Source: Polaromonas sp. CF318 | GTDB lineage: Bacteria; Pseudomonadota; Gammaproteobacteria; Burkholderiales; Burkholderiaceae_C | Assembly (NCBI RefSeq): GCF_000282655.1 | Contig: NZ_AKIV01000062.1 | Span: 28,800-92,799, forward strand | DNA length: 64,000 nt | Reading direction: 5' to 3' | Shown: positions 29,264 through 40,745 of the stretch, one piece after another | Position numbering within the stretch: the first letter of the stretch is position 1 | Layout of the letters: the number at the start of each line of letters is the position of its first letter | Position numbers and translations under genes: made by a program | The notes under the pieces: model-generated | The model's database searches: none | Told to the model about the DNA's origin: nothing | What the model saw: only the letters and a program-made list of their open reading frames with translations

Positions 29264-29824
29264 ATGTCTGAAAACACACAACCCGAACAAAATCAACCCC
29301 TTAGCGGTGAACCCAGCCCAGAAGAACTGGAAGCGGCGCAGGCCGCCAACGAGTTTGACGCGCTGACCGTGGCCCAGGCCGAAGTCGCCACGCTGCAGGC
29401 CAAAAACACCGAGCTGGCCGACAGCTACCTGCGCGCCAAGGCCGAAACCGAAAACGCCCGCCGCCGCGCCGACGAGGACGTGGCCAAGGCCCGCAAGTAC
29501 GCGCTGGAAAGCTTTGCCGAAAGCCTGCTGCCGGTGGCCGACAGCCTGGAAGCCGGCCTGGCCATCAAGGAAGCCACGCCCGAGCAGATTCGCGAAGGCG
29601 CCGAAGCCACGCTCAAGCAGCTCAAGAGCGCGCTGGAGCGCAACAAGGTGGTGGCCATAGACCCCGCCCCCGGCACCAAATTCGATCCCGCCCAGCACCA
29701 GGCCATCAGCATGGTGCCGGCCGACCAGGAAGCCAACACCGTGGTCAGCGTGCTGCAAAAAGGCTATCTGATCGCCGAGCGCGTTCTGCGCCCCGCCCTG
29801 GTTACGGTGGCAGCCCCCAAATAA
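29264..29824 (+). CDS. grpE: Nucleotide exchange factor GrpE
   Basis: GrpE releases ADP from DnaK in the Hsp70 cycle. The 186-residue protein has a disordered acidic N-terminus, a long coiled coil ([20 protein letters not shown]), the conserved [16 protein letters not shown], the [13 protein letters not shown] core and the C-terminal beta domain with [12 protein letters not shown] and [21 protein letters not shown]. The ATG at 29264 begins the expected MSEN-type start. dnaK follows after a 152-base gap with its own promoter candidate. Confidence 0.96.
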   Translation: MSENTQPEQNQPLSGEPSPEELEAAQAANEFDALTVAQAEVATLQAKNTELADSYLRAKAETENARRRADEDVAKARKYALESFAESLLPVADSLEAGLAIKEATPEQIREGAEATLKQLKSALERNKVVAIDPAPGTKFDPAQHQAISMVPADQEANTVVSVLQKGYLIAERVLRPALVTVAAPK

Positions 29825-29858
29825 ACACCCGACAAGAATGGAAAAACATGTTGAGGCC

Positions 29859-29885
29859 CTTGAAGCCCATCAACTTACCCACAAG
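29859..29885 (+). promoter_or_regulatory. Candidate heat-shock promoter upstream of dnaK
   Basis: CTTGAAG (29859-29865) and CCCACAAG (29878-29885) are 12 bases apart and match the sigma-32 pattern less well than the grpE site. They would give dnaK a second, internal promoter. Confidence 0.5.
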
Positions 29886-29976
29886 TTATCAACATAGTCA
29901 TTCACAGCGGCCAGGAAAGAAACCCCGGCCACACCACTTTTAATCTTCACGAATCAAAAAAGCAGGAGTAAATATC

Positions 29977-31920
<1,944 letters not shown>

Positions 31921-31981
31921 GCGCCCTAAGGCAACAAGCCCCGCATTGGCGCGATAACTGCATGCAAAGGCAGGCGGCACA

Positions 31982-32044
31982 GGCGGATGCAAAAGGCGGA
32001 AACCAGGAGCAATCCCGGCTTTCCGCTTTTGCGCATCTGCCGCC
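31982..32044 (+). other. Long hairpin between dnaK and dnaJ
   Basis: The arm 31982-32002 pairs with 32020-32044 through GGCGG, ATGC, AAAAG and CGGAAA blocks, giving about 20 pairs with small bulges. A T tract after the right arm is absent, so mRNA processing or stability control is more likely than termination. Confidence 0.6.
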
Positions 32045-32120
32045 GCCCGCGAATGCCCGGATTGACCGCCTGCCTCCCGGCTGACCCGACGAGACCGATC
32101 AACGAAGACCCTGAGCTGCC

Positions 32121-33263
32121 ATGGCCACCAAAAAAGACTATTACGACACACTGGGCGTTCCCAAGAACGCCAGTGACGAGGACATCAAGAAAGCGTATCG
32201 CAAGCTCGCGATGAAGCACCACCCCGACCGCAACCAGGGGGATGCGTCCAAGGTCGCAGAGGAAAAATTCAAGGAGGCCAAAGAGGCCTACGAGATGCTC
32301 TCCGACGAGAACAAACGCGCGGCCTACGACCAGTACGGCCACGCGGGCGTGGACCCGAATATGCGCGGCGGCCCGGGGGCCGAGGGCTTCGGTGGTTTTG
32401 CCGAGGCCTTCGGCGACATCTTCGGCGACGTGTTCGGCGGCCAGCGCGGCGGCCAGCAACGCGGCGGGCGCCAGGTCTACCGCGGCGGCGACCTCAGCTA
32501 TGCCATGGAAATCACGCTCGAGGAAGCGGCCCACGGCAAGGAAGCGCAGATCCGCATCCCGAGCTGGGACGACTGCAACACCTGCCACGGCAGCGGCGCC
32601 AAGCCCGGCACCAAGGTGGTGACCTGCACCACCTGCCACGGCCACGGCGTGGTGCAGATGCGCCAGGGCTTTTTCAGCGTGCAGCAGACCTGCCCGCAGT
32701 GCAAGGGCACGGGCAAGCTGATCCCCGAACCCTGCGTGACCTGCCACGGCGTGGGCAAGACCAAGAACAACAAGACACTGGAAGTCAAGATTCCCGCAGG
32801 CATAGACGACGGCATGCGCATACGCTCGACCGGCAACGGCGAGCCCGGCACCAACGGCGGCCCGCCCGGCGACCTTTACATCGAGATCCGACTGAAGAAG
32901 CACGACATCTTCGAGCGCGACGGCGACGACCTGCACTGCGCCGTGCCCATCAGCTTCACCACGGCCGCGCTGGGCGGCGAAATCGAGGTGCCCACGCTCG
33001 CCGGCAAGGCCGCCATCGACATCCCCGAAGGCACGCAAGCCTCCAAGCAGTTCCGCCTGCGCGGCAAGGGCATCAAGGGCGTGCGCTCCAGCTATCCCGG
33101 CGACCTGTACTGCCACATCACCGTGGAAACGCCGGTCAAGCTCACCGAGCACCAGCGCAAGCTGCTCAAGGAGCTCGACGAGTCGCTGAAAAAAGGCGGC
33201 GCCAAACATTCGCCCAGCGAAGAAGGCTGGGCCGACAAGCTCAAGAGCTTCTTCAGCGCCTGA
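32121..33263 (+). CDS. dnaJ: Molecular chaperone DnaJ (Hsp40)
   Basis: DnaJ delivers clients to DnaK and stimulates its ATPase. The 380-residue type I protein has the J domain ([23 protein letters not shown] in KHHPDRNQG near residue 35), a Gly/Phe-rich linker around 75-120, four zinc-binding CxxCxGxG-type motifs ([32 protein letters not shown]) near 150-215, and the C-terminal substrate-binding domains. A hairpin terminator follows. Confidence 0.98.
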   Translation: MATKKDYYDTLGVPKNASDEDIKKAYRKLAMKHHPDRNQGDASKVAEEKFKEAKEAYEMLSDENKRAAYDQYGHAGVDPNMRGGPGAEGFGGFAEAFGDIFGDVFGGQRGGQQRGGRQVYRGGDLSYAMEITLEEAAHGKEAQIRIPSWDDCNTCHGSGAKPGTKVVTCTTCHGHGVVQMRQGFFSVQQTCPQCKGTGKLIPEPCVTCHGVGKTKNNKTLEVKIPAGIDDGMRIRSTGNGEPGTNGGPPGDLYIEIRLKKHDIFERDGDDLHCAVPISFTTAALGGEIEVPTLAGKAAIDIPEGTQASKQFRLRGKGIKGVRSSYPGDLYCHITVETPVKLTEHQRKLLKELDESLKKGGAKHSPSEEGWADKLKSFFSA

Positions 33264-33285
33264 ACCTTTTTTTGCGCAAACCCAA

Positions 33286-33312
33286 AAATGCCGGACCTGT
33301 TCCGGCATTTCT
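33286..33312 (+). terminator. Terminator after dnaJ
   Basis: AAATGCCGGA (33286-33295) and TCCGGCATTT (33301-33310) form a perfect 10-bp stem with a five-base loop. It lies 22 bases after the dnaJ stop; the T tail is short. Confidence 0.75.
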
Positions 33313-33375
33313 ATGCCCGGCCTTATTTCCGGCCGAAAAGACGCGGGTGTTGTTTTTGCCAACAAGGCACACACC

Positions 33376-33410
33376 CTGTCACAGGCCTGTCGTCATCGCG
33401 CGCCTACGAT
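33376..33410 (+). promoter_or_regulatory. Candidate Pho box and -10 element before the glycerophosphodiesterase gene
   Basis: CTGTCAC (33376-33382), a four-base spacer AGGC, and CTGTCGT (33387-33393) reproduce the 7-4-7 direct-repeat layout of a PhoB box. A TACGAT at 33405-33410 lies 11 bases downstream, where PhoB-dependent promoters have their -10 box. Confidence 0.6.
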
Positions 33411-33437
33411 CAGCCCTTTTAACTCAGGGAAACACCC

Positions 33438-34661
33438 ATGACCGTATCGACCCGCAAGGCCTTGACCCTCAAGCATGGCGGCTTGCTCGCCCTCGTTTGC
33501 AGCAGCGTGCTGCTGGCCGCCTGCTCTTCTTCGGGCACGCCGTCGCAAGCCGGCCTCTCCACACTCGACGGCAAGGCGCCGCTGGTCATCGCGCATCGCG
33601 GCGCTTCAGGCTATGTGCCGGAAGAAACGCTGGAAGCCTATGTGCGCGCCATCGAGCTCGGCGCCGACGTGATCGAGATGGACCTGGTCGTGACCAAGGA
33701 CGGCGTGCTGATCACCCGCCACGACCCCAACCTGGCCATCAGCACCGACGTGGCCAAGCACCCCGAATTCGCCGCGCGCAAGAAGACCATCCAGGTCGAC
33801 GGCGAGACCCAGACCGGCTGGTTCAGCGACGACTTCACGCTGGCCGAGATCCGCACCCTGGGCGCGGTCTCGACCGATGCCGAGCGCCCCCAGCAGTTCA
33901 ACGGCCAGTACAAGGTGCCGACCTTCCAGGAAGTCGTGGACCTGGCCAAGGCCCAGTCCGCCAAGACCGGCCGCACCATCGCCATTTACCCCGAAACCAA
34001 GAACCCGAGCTACTTCCGCGAGCGCGGCCTGCCGATGGAAGACAAGCTGATCGCCATCATCAATGCCGCCGGCTGGAACAGCAAGACCGCGCCCATCTAC
34101 GTGCAGTCGTTTGAGCCGGGCAGCCTCAAGTACATGAAGAGCAAGGGCCTGAACACGCGCCTGATCCAGCTCATCGACGGCGACGGCATAGACCCCAAGA
34201 CCGGCCGCGTGACTTTCGCCGTGCCCAGCGACCGCCCCTACGACTGGACCAAGTCCGGCGACAAGCGCTTATTTGACGCCATGACCACGCCCGCGGGCCT
34301 GGCCGAAATCAAGACCTATGCCGACGGCATAGGGCCCTGGAAGCGCTACATCATCAGCACCAAGGGCACCCTAGGCGCCGACGGCAAGCAGGTCGACATC
34401 AATGGCGACGGCAAACTCAACGACGCGGACTCGACCTCGCTGCCCGCGAGCAGCCTGGTGGCCGATGCGCACAAGGCGGGCCTGTTCGTTCACCCCTTCA
34501 CCTTCCGCAATGAGCGCCGCCGCCTGGCCGCCGACTACCAGGGCGACCCCAAGGCCGAGTACCTGGCCTTCTACCGCGCCGGCGTGGACGGCGTGTTCAC
34601 CGATTTCACCGACACCGCGATCACCGCGCGCGCGCAGTACCTGAAGGAAGCCGGCCGCTAA
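33438..34661 (+). CDS. glpQ: Glycerophosphodiester phosphodiesterase lipoprotein (GlpQ-like)
   Basis: This enzyme hydrolyses glycerophosphodiesters to glycerol-3-phosphate and an alcohol in the cell envelope. The 407-residue protein has a lipoprotein signal with lipobox LLAAC (Cys near residue 28), then the GDPD TIM barrel: IAHRGASGYVPEETLEAY (catalytic His, Arg), ADVIEMDLVVTKDG (metal Glu/Asp), RHDPNL (second catalytic His), YPETKNP and FVHPFTFRNE. An insertion, DINGDGKLNDADS near residue 320, looks like a calcium-binding loop. The upstream Pho box fits induction by phosphate starvation. Confidence 0.9.
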   Translation: MTVSTRKALTLKHGGLLALVCSSVLLAACSSSGTPSQAGLSTLDGKAPLVIAHRGASGYVPEETLEAYVRAIELGADVIEMDLVVTKDGVLITRHDPNLAISTDVAKHPEFAARKKTIQVDGETQTGWFSDDFTLAEIRTLGAVSTDAERPQQFNGQYKVPTFQEVVDLAKAQSAKTGRTIAIYPETKNPSYFRERGLPMEDKLIAIINAAGWNSKTAPIYVQSFEPGSLKYMKSKGLNTRLIQLIDGDGIDPKTGRVTFAVPSDRPYDWTKSGDKRLFDAMTTPAGLAEIKTYADGIGPWKRYIISTKGTLGADGKQVDINGDGKLNDADSTSLPASSLVADAHKAGLFVHPFTFRNERRRLAADYQGDPKAEYLAFYRAGVDGVFTDFTDTAITARAQYLKEAGR

Positions 34662-34681
34662 GCCCGCCCCTCATGTGACGC

Positions 34682-34719
34682 AAGCCGCCTGCGCTCCCTT
34701 TGGGGCCGGGCGGCTTTTT
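34682..34719 (+). terminator. Terminator after glpQ
   Basis: AAGCCGCC (34682-34689) pairs with GGCGGCTT (34709-34716) around a GC-rich loop and is followed by a T run. Confidence 0.8.
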
Positions 34720-34735
34720 CTTGGGGCCCGCGCTG

Positions 34736-34756
34736 CCCCGGGATTCCCGGGGTTTT
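34736..34756 (+). terminator. Second terminator-like hairpin after glpQ
   Basis: CCCCGGGA (34736-34743) and TCCCGGGG (34745-34752) form an almost loop-free palindrome followed by TTTTCTC. It backs up the terminator just upstream. Confidence 0.55.
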
Positions 34757-34861
34757 CTCAAAATGAAACATCTTGCGGGCCGTGCTCCTGGGGGACTGGC
34801 TTATAGTGCCTTACGCGCTTCAAGGCCCTCTTTACCCATCCCTCAACGCAAGCCCATCCCC

Positions 34862-35968
<1,107 letters not shown>

Positions 35969-35974
35969 GTCGAC

Positions 35975-36847
35975 ATGGCCAACACCCCTGAGCTTCTCAG
36001 CGAACACGGCTGCTTCGGCGGCCTGCAGCGCTTTTACCAGCACGGCTCGCGCGAGATCGGCCTGCCCATGCGCTTTTCGGTCTTCCTGCCGCCGCAGGCT
36101 GTGGCCGGCAACAAGGTGCCCTTCCTGGTCTACCTCGCGGGCCTGACCTGCAACGAAGAGACCTTTATGGTCAAGGCCGGCGCGCAGCGCCTGGCGGCCG
36201 AGCTGGGCCTGGCCCTGGTCGCGCCCGACACCAGCCCGCGCGGGGCAGGCGTTCCCGGCGAGGCCGACAGCTGGGACTTCGGCGTGGGCGCCGGCTTCTA
36301 CCTCGATGCCACGCAGGCCCCCTGGTCCCGGCACTACCGCATGGAAACTTACATCACGGCGGAACTGCTGCCGCTGCTGGCGGGCGCCCTGCCGCTTGAT
36401 ACGAAGCGCGTCGGCCTCTTCGGCCATTCCATGGGCGGCCACGGCGCGCTGACACTCGCGCTCAGGCATCCGGATGTTTTCACATCCGTCTCGGCCTTTG
36501 CGCCCATCTGCGCGCCCAGCCAGTGCCCCTGGGGGCGCAAGGCCTTCACCGGCTATCTCGGCAGCGATGAATCTCTTTGGACCGAACACGACGCCACCGC
36601 CTTGATGAACCTTATGCCCGCCGCACCCTACCCCGGCGGCATACGCATAGACCAGGGACTGGCCGACAAATTCCTCGCCGAACAGCTGCACCCCGAGCTG
36701 TTTGAAGCCGCCTGCGCCAAGGCCGGCCAGCCGCTGGAACTGCACCGCCATGCGGGCTACGACCACGGCTACTACTTCATCGCGAGCTTCATGGCCGAAC
36801 ACCTGAACCACCATGCGCGGCAACTCGGTTTGACGGCCCAGGCTTAA
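35975..36847 (+). CDS. fghA: S-formylglutathione hydrolase
   Basis: This serine esterase releases formate and glutathione from S-formylglutathione, completing glutathione-dependent formaldehyde oxidation. The 290-residue esterase-D family protein shows VYLAGLTCNEETFMVKAGAQR, PDTSPRG, the nucleophile elbow FGHSMGGHGAL with Ser near 150, and the catalytic His in YDHGYYFIASF near the end. It starts six bases after frmA, so the two are cotranscribed. Confidence 0.95.
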   Translation: MANTPELLSEHGCFGGLQRFYQHGSREIGLPMRFSVFLPPQAVAGNKVPFLVYLAGLTCNEETFMVKAGAQRLAAELGLALVAPDTSPRGAGVPGEADSWDFGVGAGFYLDATQAPWSRHYRMETYITAELLPLLAGALPLDTKRVGLFGHSMGGHGALTLALRHPDVFTSVSAFAPICAPSQCPWGRKAFTGYLGSDESLWTEHDATALMNLMPAAPYPGGIRIDQGLADKFLAEQLHPELFEAACAKAGQPLELHRHAGYDHGYYFIASFMAEHLNHHARQLGLTAQA

Positions 36848-36870
36848 GGACCACATAAGCCCACGGCCAA

Positions 36871-36876
36871 TACAAT
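36871..36876 (+). promoter_or_regulatory. Candidate -10 element of eptA (leaderless arrangement)
   Basis: TACAAT lies eight bases before the eptA ATG with no ribosome-binding site in between, as for dnaG and the second hxlR-like gene. No convincing -35 box was seen. Confidence 0.35.
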
Positions 36877-36884
36877 GCAGCGCT

Positions 36885-38567
36885 ATGCCGCTGCAACCCA
36901 CGCCCGACGCCGCCAGCCTTTCCCGCCCTTCCGATCAACAGCTTCGCGGCATGCGCCCGCTGTGGCTGGTGGTGCTGGCCAGCCTCTGGATCGCCACGGT
37001 GTGCAACGTGGCGCTGTGGCGCGAGCTGTCCCGCCTGCCCGGCCTGAGCGGCGGCCAGGCCGCCGTCATCAGCGTCGCGCTGGTGCTGGTGATCACGCTG
37101 GCCACCACGGCGCTGCTGAGCCTGCTGGCCTGGCGCTGGACGCTCAAGCCGGCCATCACCCTGTTCCTGCTCTCGGCGGCCTTCGGCGCCTACTTCATGA
37201 TGGCCTACGGCGTGGTCATCGACAAGACCATGATGGTCAACACCCTGCAGACCGACGTGCGCGAAACCCGCGACCTGCTGAACTGGCGTTTGCTGGCCAC
37301 GGTGCTGGTGCTGGCGGTGCTGCCGCTGGTGCTGCTGTGGCGGCAGAAAGTCAGGCGGGCCAGCGCCGCGCGACAGCTGCTGGGCAACTTCGCCACGCTG
37401 GCCGGCGCCTGCGTGCTGCTGGTGCTGGTGGTCTTCCTGTTCTTCCAGAGCATCGCCTCGGTCATGCGCAACTACACCCATGTGCGCTACCTGATCAACC
37501 CGCTCAACTCCTTTTACGCACTGGGTGCGATTGCGGCCAAGCCTTTCCAGCGCGATGAGTCCGTGGTGTTGCCGTTGGGCGAAGACGCCAAACTGGGCGC
37601 CAGCTACAGCGCGCAAACCAAGCCCCCGCTGCTGCTGCTGGTGCTGGGCGAGACGGCGCGCAGCGGCAATTTCTCGCTCAACGGCTATGGCCGCCCCACC
37701 AACCCGCTACTGGCCAAAGAGAACGTCGCGAGCCAGCGCAACGCCTGGTCCTGCGGCACCAGCACGGCGGCCTCGGTGCCCTGCATGTTCTCCCACTTCG
37801 GGCGCGAGGCCTATGACTCGCGGCCGGCCAATTACGAGGGCCTGCTCGACGTGCTGCAGCGCGCCGGCCTGGCCGTGCTCTGGATAGACAACCAGTCGGG
37901 CTGCAAGGGGGTGTGCGACCGGGTACCCAACGTCAACACCGTGCAGCTCAAGGTGCCGGGCCTGTGCGACAGCGGCGAATGTTTTGATGAAGTGATGCTG
38001 CACGGCATAGCCGAGCGCATCGCCGCGCTGCCCCCCGAGCGGCGCGCGAAGGGCGTGGTGGTGGTGATGCACCAGATGGGCGGCCACGGCCCGGCCTATT
38101 ACAAACGCTCGCCGCAGGCCGTCAAGAAATTCCTGCCCGAGTGCGCCGACAACGCGCTGCAAAGCTGCAGCAAGGAAGGCCTCGTCAATGCCTACGACAA
38201 CAGCATCGTCTACACCGACCAGTTGCTCGCCTCCTCCATCCAGTGGCTCAAGGCGCAGGAAGCGCGCAGCGCGCCCGCCCTGCTCTACCTGGCCGACCAC
38301 GGCGAATCGCTGGGCGAGAACAACCTCTACCTGCACGGCATGCCCTACGGCATCGCACCCGACGTGCAAAAGCGCGTGCCCTGGATCACCTGGCTGTCGC
38401 CCGGCTTCGAGCAGCGCAGCAAGCTGACCACGGCCTGCCTCAAGCAGCAGCTGGATGCACCTGTCAGCCACGACAACTACTTTCATTCGGTGCTGGGCCT
38501 GATGAATGTGCAGACCACGGTCTACAAACCCGCGCTCGACATCTACGCGCCTTGCGTGAAGCCCTGA
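36885..38567 (+). CDS. eptA: Phosphoethanolamine transferase, EptA family
   Basis: EptA-type enzymes transfer phosphoethanolamine from phosphatidylethanolamine to lipid A, lowering surface charge and polymyxin binding. The 560-residue protein has five N-terminal membrane helices within about residues 25-200 and a periplasmic sulfatase-fold domain. The latter has the nucleophile region LLVLGETARSGNFSLNGYGR (Thr nucleophile), SCGTSTAASVPCMFS, HQMGGHGPAYYKRSP and the metal-binding LADHGESLGENNLYLHG. Paired cysteines (SGCKGVCDR, LCDSGECF) should form disulfides. It stands alone with no pmrAB-like regulators nearby and no mobile element, so it is an intrinsic chromosomal gene. Confidence 0.93.
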   Translation: MPLQPTPDAASLSRPSDQQLRGMRPLWLVVLASLWIATVCNVALWRELSRLPGLSGGQAAVISVALVLVITLATTALLSLLAWRWTLKPAITLFLLSAAFGAYFMMAYGVVIDKTMMVNTLQTDVRETRDLLNWRLLATVLVLAVLPLVLLWRQKVRRASAARQLLGNFATLAGACVLLVLVVFLFFQSIASVMRNYTHVRYLINPLNSFYALGAIAAKPFQRDESVVLPLGEDAKLGASYSAQTKPPLLLLVLGETARSGNFSLNGYGRPTNPLLAKENVASQRNAWSCGTSTAASVPCMFSHFGREAYDSRPANYEGLLDVLQRAGLAVLWIDNQSGCKGVCDRVPNVNTVQLKVPGLCDSGECFDEVMLHGIAERIAALPPERRAKGVVVVMHQMGGHGPAYYKRSPQAVKKFLPECADNALQSCSKEGLVNAYDNSIVYTDQLLASSIQWLKAQEARSAPALLYLADHGESLGENNLYLHGMPYGIAPDVQKRVPWITWLSPGFEQRSKLTTACLKQQLDAPVSHDNYFHSVLGLMNVQTTVYKPALDIYAPCVKP

Positions 38568-38608
38568 GCGCCACACATCCATCACCGGATTTCGCGTAGG
38601 GCTTTTTC
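38559..38608 (+). terminator. Possible terminator at the eptA end
   Basis: AAGCCCT (38559-38565, overlapping the stop) can pair with AGGGCTT (38598-38604), followed by TTT. The loop is long, so this is a weak call. Confidence 0.4.
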
Positions 38609-38688
38609 GGCGCGCGGTGCACCCGATGGGGGATGCACCTAATATTCACATTCATCTCAATAACAATTCTCTTATGCAAGGGTTGAAT

Positions 38689-39471
38689 ATGAATATTCGC
38701 AAGGCCGTCGCCTCCGCACTCCTGTTGACACTCGCTTTCGGCGCCAGCGCCGCCGACCTGCTGGACACCGTCAAGCAGCGCGGCACGCTCAAGGTGGCCC
38801 TCGAAGGCACCTATCCCCCGTTCAACTACAAGGAAGGCGGCCAGCTTGCCGGTTTTGAAGTCGAGCTGGCCAATGCCCTGGCGCAAAAGCTGGGCGTGAA
38901 GGCCGAGTTCTCGACCAGCGAATGGAGCGCCATCCTGGCCGGCCTGCAGGCCGGCAAGTACGACGTGGTGATCAATCAGGTCGGCATCACCGACAAGCGC
39001 AAGGAGACCTTTGACTTCTCCGAGCCCTACACCATCTCAGCGCCCCAGCTGATCATCCGCAAGGATGAAAAACGCGAGTTCAAGTCGCTGGCCGACCTCA
39101 AGGGCAAAAAGCTGGGCCTGGGCCAGGGCACCAACTATGCCGACATCGCAAAAAAGGTGGGCGGCATAGACGTCAAGACCTATCCCGGCGCACAGGAGTA
39201 TCTGCAGGACCTGGCACTGGGCCGCATCGACGCGGCACTCAACGACAGCCTCCTGATTCCCTACATCGTCAAACAGACCAAGCTGCCGCTCAAGCCCGGC
39301 GCCCCTGTCGGCGACCTGGAAAAATCCGGCATCCCCTTCGTCAAGAACAACCCCAAGTTCAAGGCCGCCATCGACAAGGCGCTGGCCGACCTGCAGGCCG
39401 ACGGCAGCTTCGCGAAAATCTCCAACAAGTGGTTTGACCGCGACGTGAGCAAGCCGCCGGTCGCGAAGTAA
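38689..39471 (+). CDS. Amino-acid ABC transporter substrate-binding protein (cystine/polar type)
   Basis: A 260-residue periplasmic receptor of the family 3 solute-binding proteins. After a signal peptide ending GASA-AD it shows VKQRGTLKVALEGTYPPFNYKE, LAGFEVELANALAQKLG, EWSAILAGLQAGKYDVVINQVGIT, RKETFDFSEPYT and the C-terminal DGSFAKISNKWF. The ATG at 38689 was chosen because the signal peptide starts there. It is followed, after a terminator-like hairpin, by a matching permease. It resembles cystine or general polar amino-acid binders; the exact ligand is uncertain. Confidence 0.9.
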   Translation: MNIRKAVASALLLTLAFGASAADLLDTVKQRGTLKVALEGTYPPFNYKEGGQLAGFEVELANALAQKLGVKAEFSTSEWSAILAGLQAGKYDVVINQVGITDKRKETFDFSEPYTISAPQLIIRKDEKREFKSLADLKGKKLGLGQGTNYADIAKKVGGIDVKTYPGAQEYLQDLALGRIDAALNDSLLIPYIVKQTKLPLKPGAPVGDLEKSGIPFVKNNPKFKAAIDKALADLQADGSFAKISNKWFDRDVSKPPVAK

Positions 39472-39524
39472 TCGAAGTAACATCGATCCAGCCGCGCGCC
39501 TTCCTTCGGCAGGCGCCTGAAGCA

Positions 39525-39550
39525 CCCCGGCGCGCAGCCGGGGTTTTTAT
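39525..39550 (+). terminator. Terminator/attenuator between binding protein and permease
   Basis: CCCCGGC (39525-39531) and GCCGGGG (39537-39543) form a perfect stem with loop GCGCA, followed by TTTTTATTT. It would make the binding protein mRNA more abundant than the permease mRNA. Confidence 0.82.
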
Positions 39551-39565
39551 TTGTGGAGACTTCCC

Positions 39566-40234
39566 ATGGATTTATCCGGCCTGACCTCCCTGCTGCGCGA
39601 CGCCCTGCCGCTGATGCTCAAGGGCGCGGCATGGACGCTGCTGCTGGCCGTGGCATCGATTTTTTTCGGCGCCATCGTCGGTACCTTTGTGGCCATCACG
39701 CGGCTGGCGAAGGTGCCGGGGCTGTCGCAGTTCGCGGCGCTCTACGTCAGCTGCATGCGCGGCACGCCGCTGCTGGTGCAGCTCTTTGTCATTTACTTCG
39801 GCCTGCCCAGCATAGGCATACAGTTCGACCCCATCAGCGCCGGCATCCTGGGCCTGAGCCTCAACGTAGGCGCCTACCTGTCGGAAACGATTCGCGGCGC
39901 CATCAACGGCGTCGAGCACGGCCAGTGGAATGCGGCCCGCAGCCTGGGCCTCACGCAGGTGCAGACGTTGCGTTACGTCATCGGCCCACAGGCCTTGAGG
40001 CTGGCCGTACCCAGCCTGTCCAACAGCCTGATCAGCCTGATCAAGGACACCTCCCTGGTCTCGGTGATCGCCGTCGGCGAACTGATGCTGGCCACCAAGG
40101 AAGTGATCGCCACCACCTTCCAGCCCTTCCCGCTGTACCTGGCGGCCGCGGGGATTTATTGGGCCATGAGCGCCACCTTCGAGAAGCTGCAGAGCAAACT
40201 TGAAGTGCGGCTGAACCGCAGTTATTTGCGTTAG
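39566..40234 (+). CDS. Amino-acid ABC transporter permease (HisM/GlnP family)
   Basis: A 222-residue inner-membrane permease with about five helices and the family signature region (SLGLTQVQTLRYVIGPQALRLAVPSLSNSLISLIKDTSL) spanning residues about 130-170. TFVAITRLAKVPGLSQFAALYVSCMRGTPLLVQLF marks the N-terminal half of the domain. The ATG at 39566 follows GGAG. It forms a unit with the preceding binding protein, but no ATPase gene follows; the next gene is convergent, so the ATPase must be encoded elsewhere. Confidence 0.93.
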   Translation: MDLSGLTSLLRDALPLMLKGAAWTLLLAVASIFFGAIVGTFVAITRLAKVPGLSQFAALYVSCMRGTPLLVQLFVIYFGLPSIGIQFDPISAGILGLSLNVGAYLSETIRGAINGVEHGQWNAARSLGLTQVQTLRYVIGPQALRLAVPSLSNSLISLIKDTSLVSVIAVGELMLATKEVIATTFQPFPLYLAAAGIYWAMSATFEKLQSKLEVRLNRSYLR

Positions 40235-40251
40235 GGCAATTGCCCACGCGG

Positions 40252-40683
40252 TCAACTGTCGCTGATCAGCCCGCTCTGCAGCGCCTGCTCCTGGTTCTTG
40301 AAAATCGCCATCGCGGTCAGCATGCGCCTGAAGCCCAGCTTGCGGTAAAACGGCTCCTTGCCGGCGACCGCATAGAGGATGATCTTCTTGTGCCCCTTGG
40401 ACTGGCTGACCAGCGAAGCCACAATCTCCTTGCCCAGGCCCACGCCCTGGTGCTCCGGGTGCACCGCGATGTCGCAGATGTAAGAGCAGTCCATGCCATC
40501 AGCCAGCGCGCGGCCCGCGCCTATCAACTGCCCGCCTTCATACACAAAACTTTTGAACAGGCTGTTGGAAAACACGACTTTCAAGTCCGCCGGTTTCTTC
40601 TCGCCCAGCGGCGCGATCCGGTACAGGTGGGACAGCGCATCCCAATCAACATCATCCGACGAATGCTTCCATTCAAATGCCAC
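40252..40683 (-). CDS. GNAT-family N-acetyltransferase
   Basis: A 143-residue acetyltransferase of the GNAT fold. The acetyl-CoA-binding segment is DIAVHPEHQGVGLGKEIVASLV near residues 75-97, followed by ILYAVAGKEPFYRKLGFRRM. I start it at a GTG at 40683 because AAGGAG is placed seven bases upstream, and not at longer frames lacking a ribosome-binding site. The substrate is unknown. It converges on the permease gene with 17 bases between. Confidence 0.82.
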   Translation of the reverse strand: MAFEWKHSSDDVDWDALSHLYRIAPLGEKKPADLKVVFSNSLFKSFVYEGGQLIGAGRALADGMDCSYICDIAVHPEHQGVGLGKEIVASLVSQSKGHKKIILYAVAGKEPFYRKLGFRRMLTAMAIFKNQEQALQSGLISDS

Positions 40684-40745
40684 GCTGAACTCCTTGGAAA
40701 GAATGGCTTGCACTATAGCCCTCGCGACCCAAACCCATAGGGCCG

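Noticed and set aside
29870..29890. DnaA-box-like TTACCCACA near dnaK as an origin element
   Set aside because: Only one site with a mismatch is present and there is no dnaA, dnaN or box cluster. The overlap with a heat-shock promoter pattern explains it better.
36885..38567. Mobile colistin-resistance (mcr) gene
   Set aside because: The protein is an EptA relative, but no insertion sequence, plasmid gene or composition shift surrounds it. It is best read as an intrinsic chromosomal gene.
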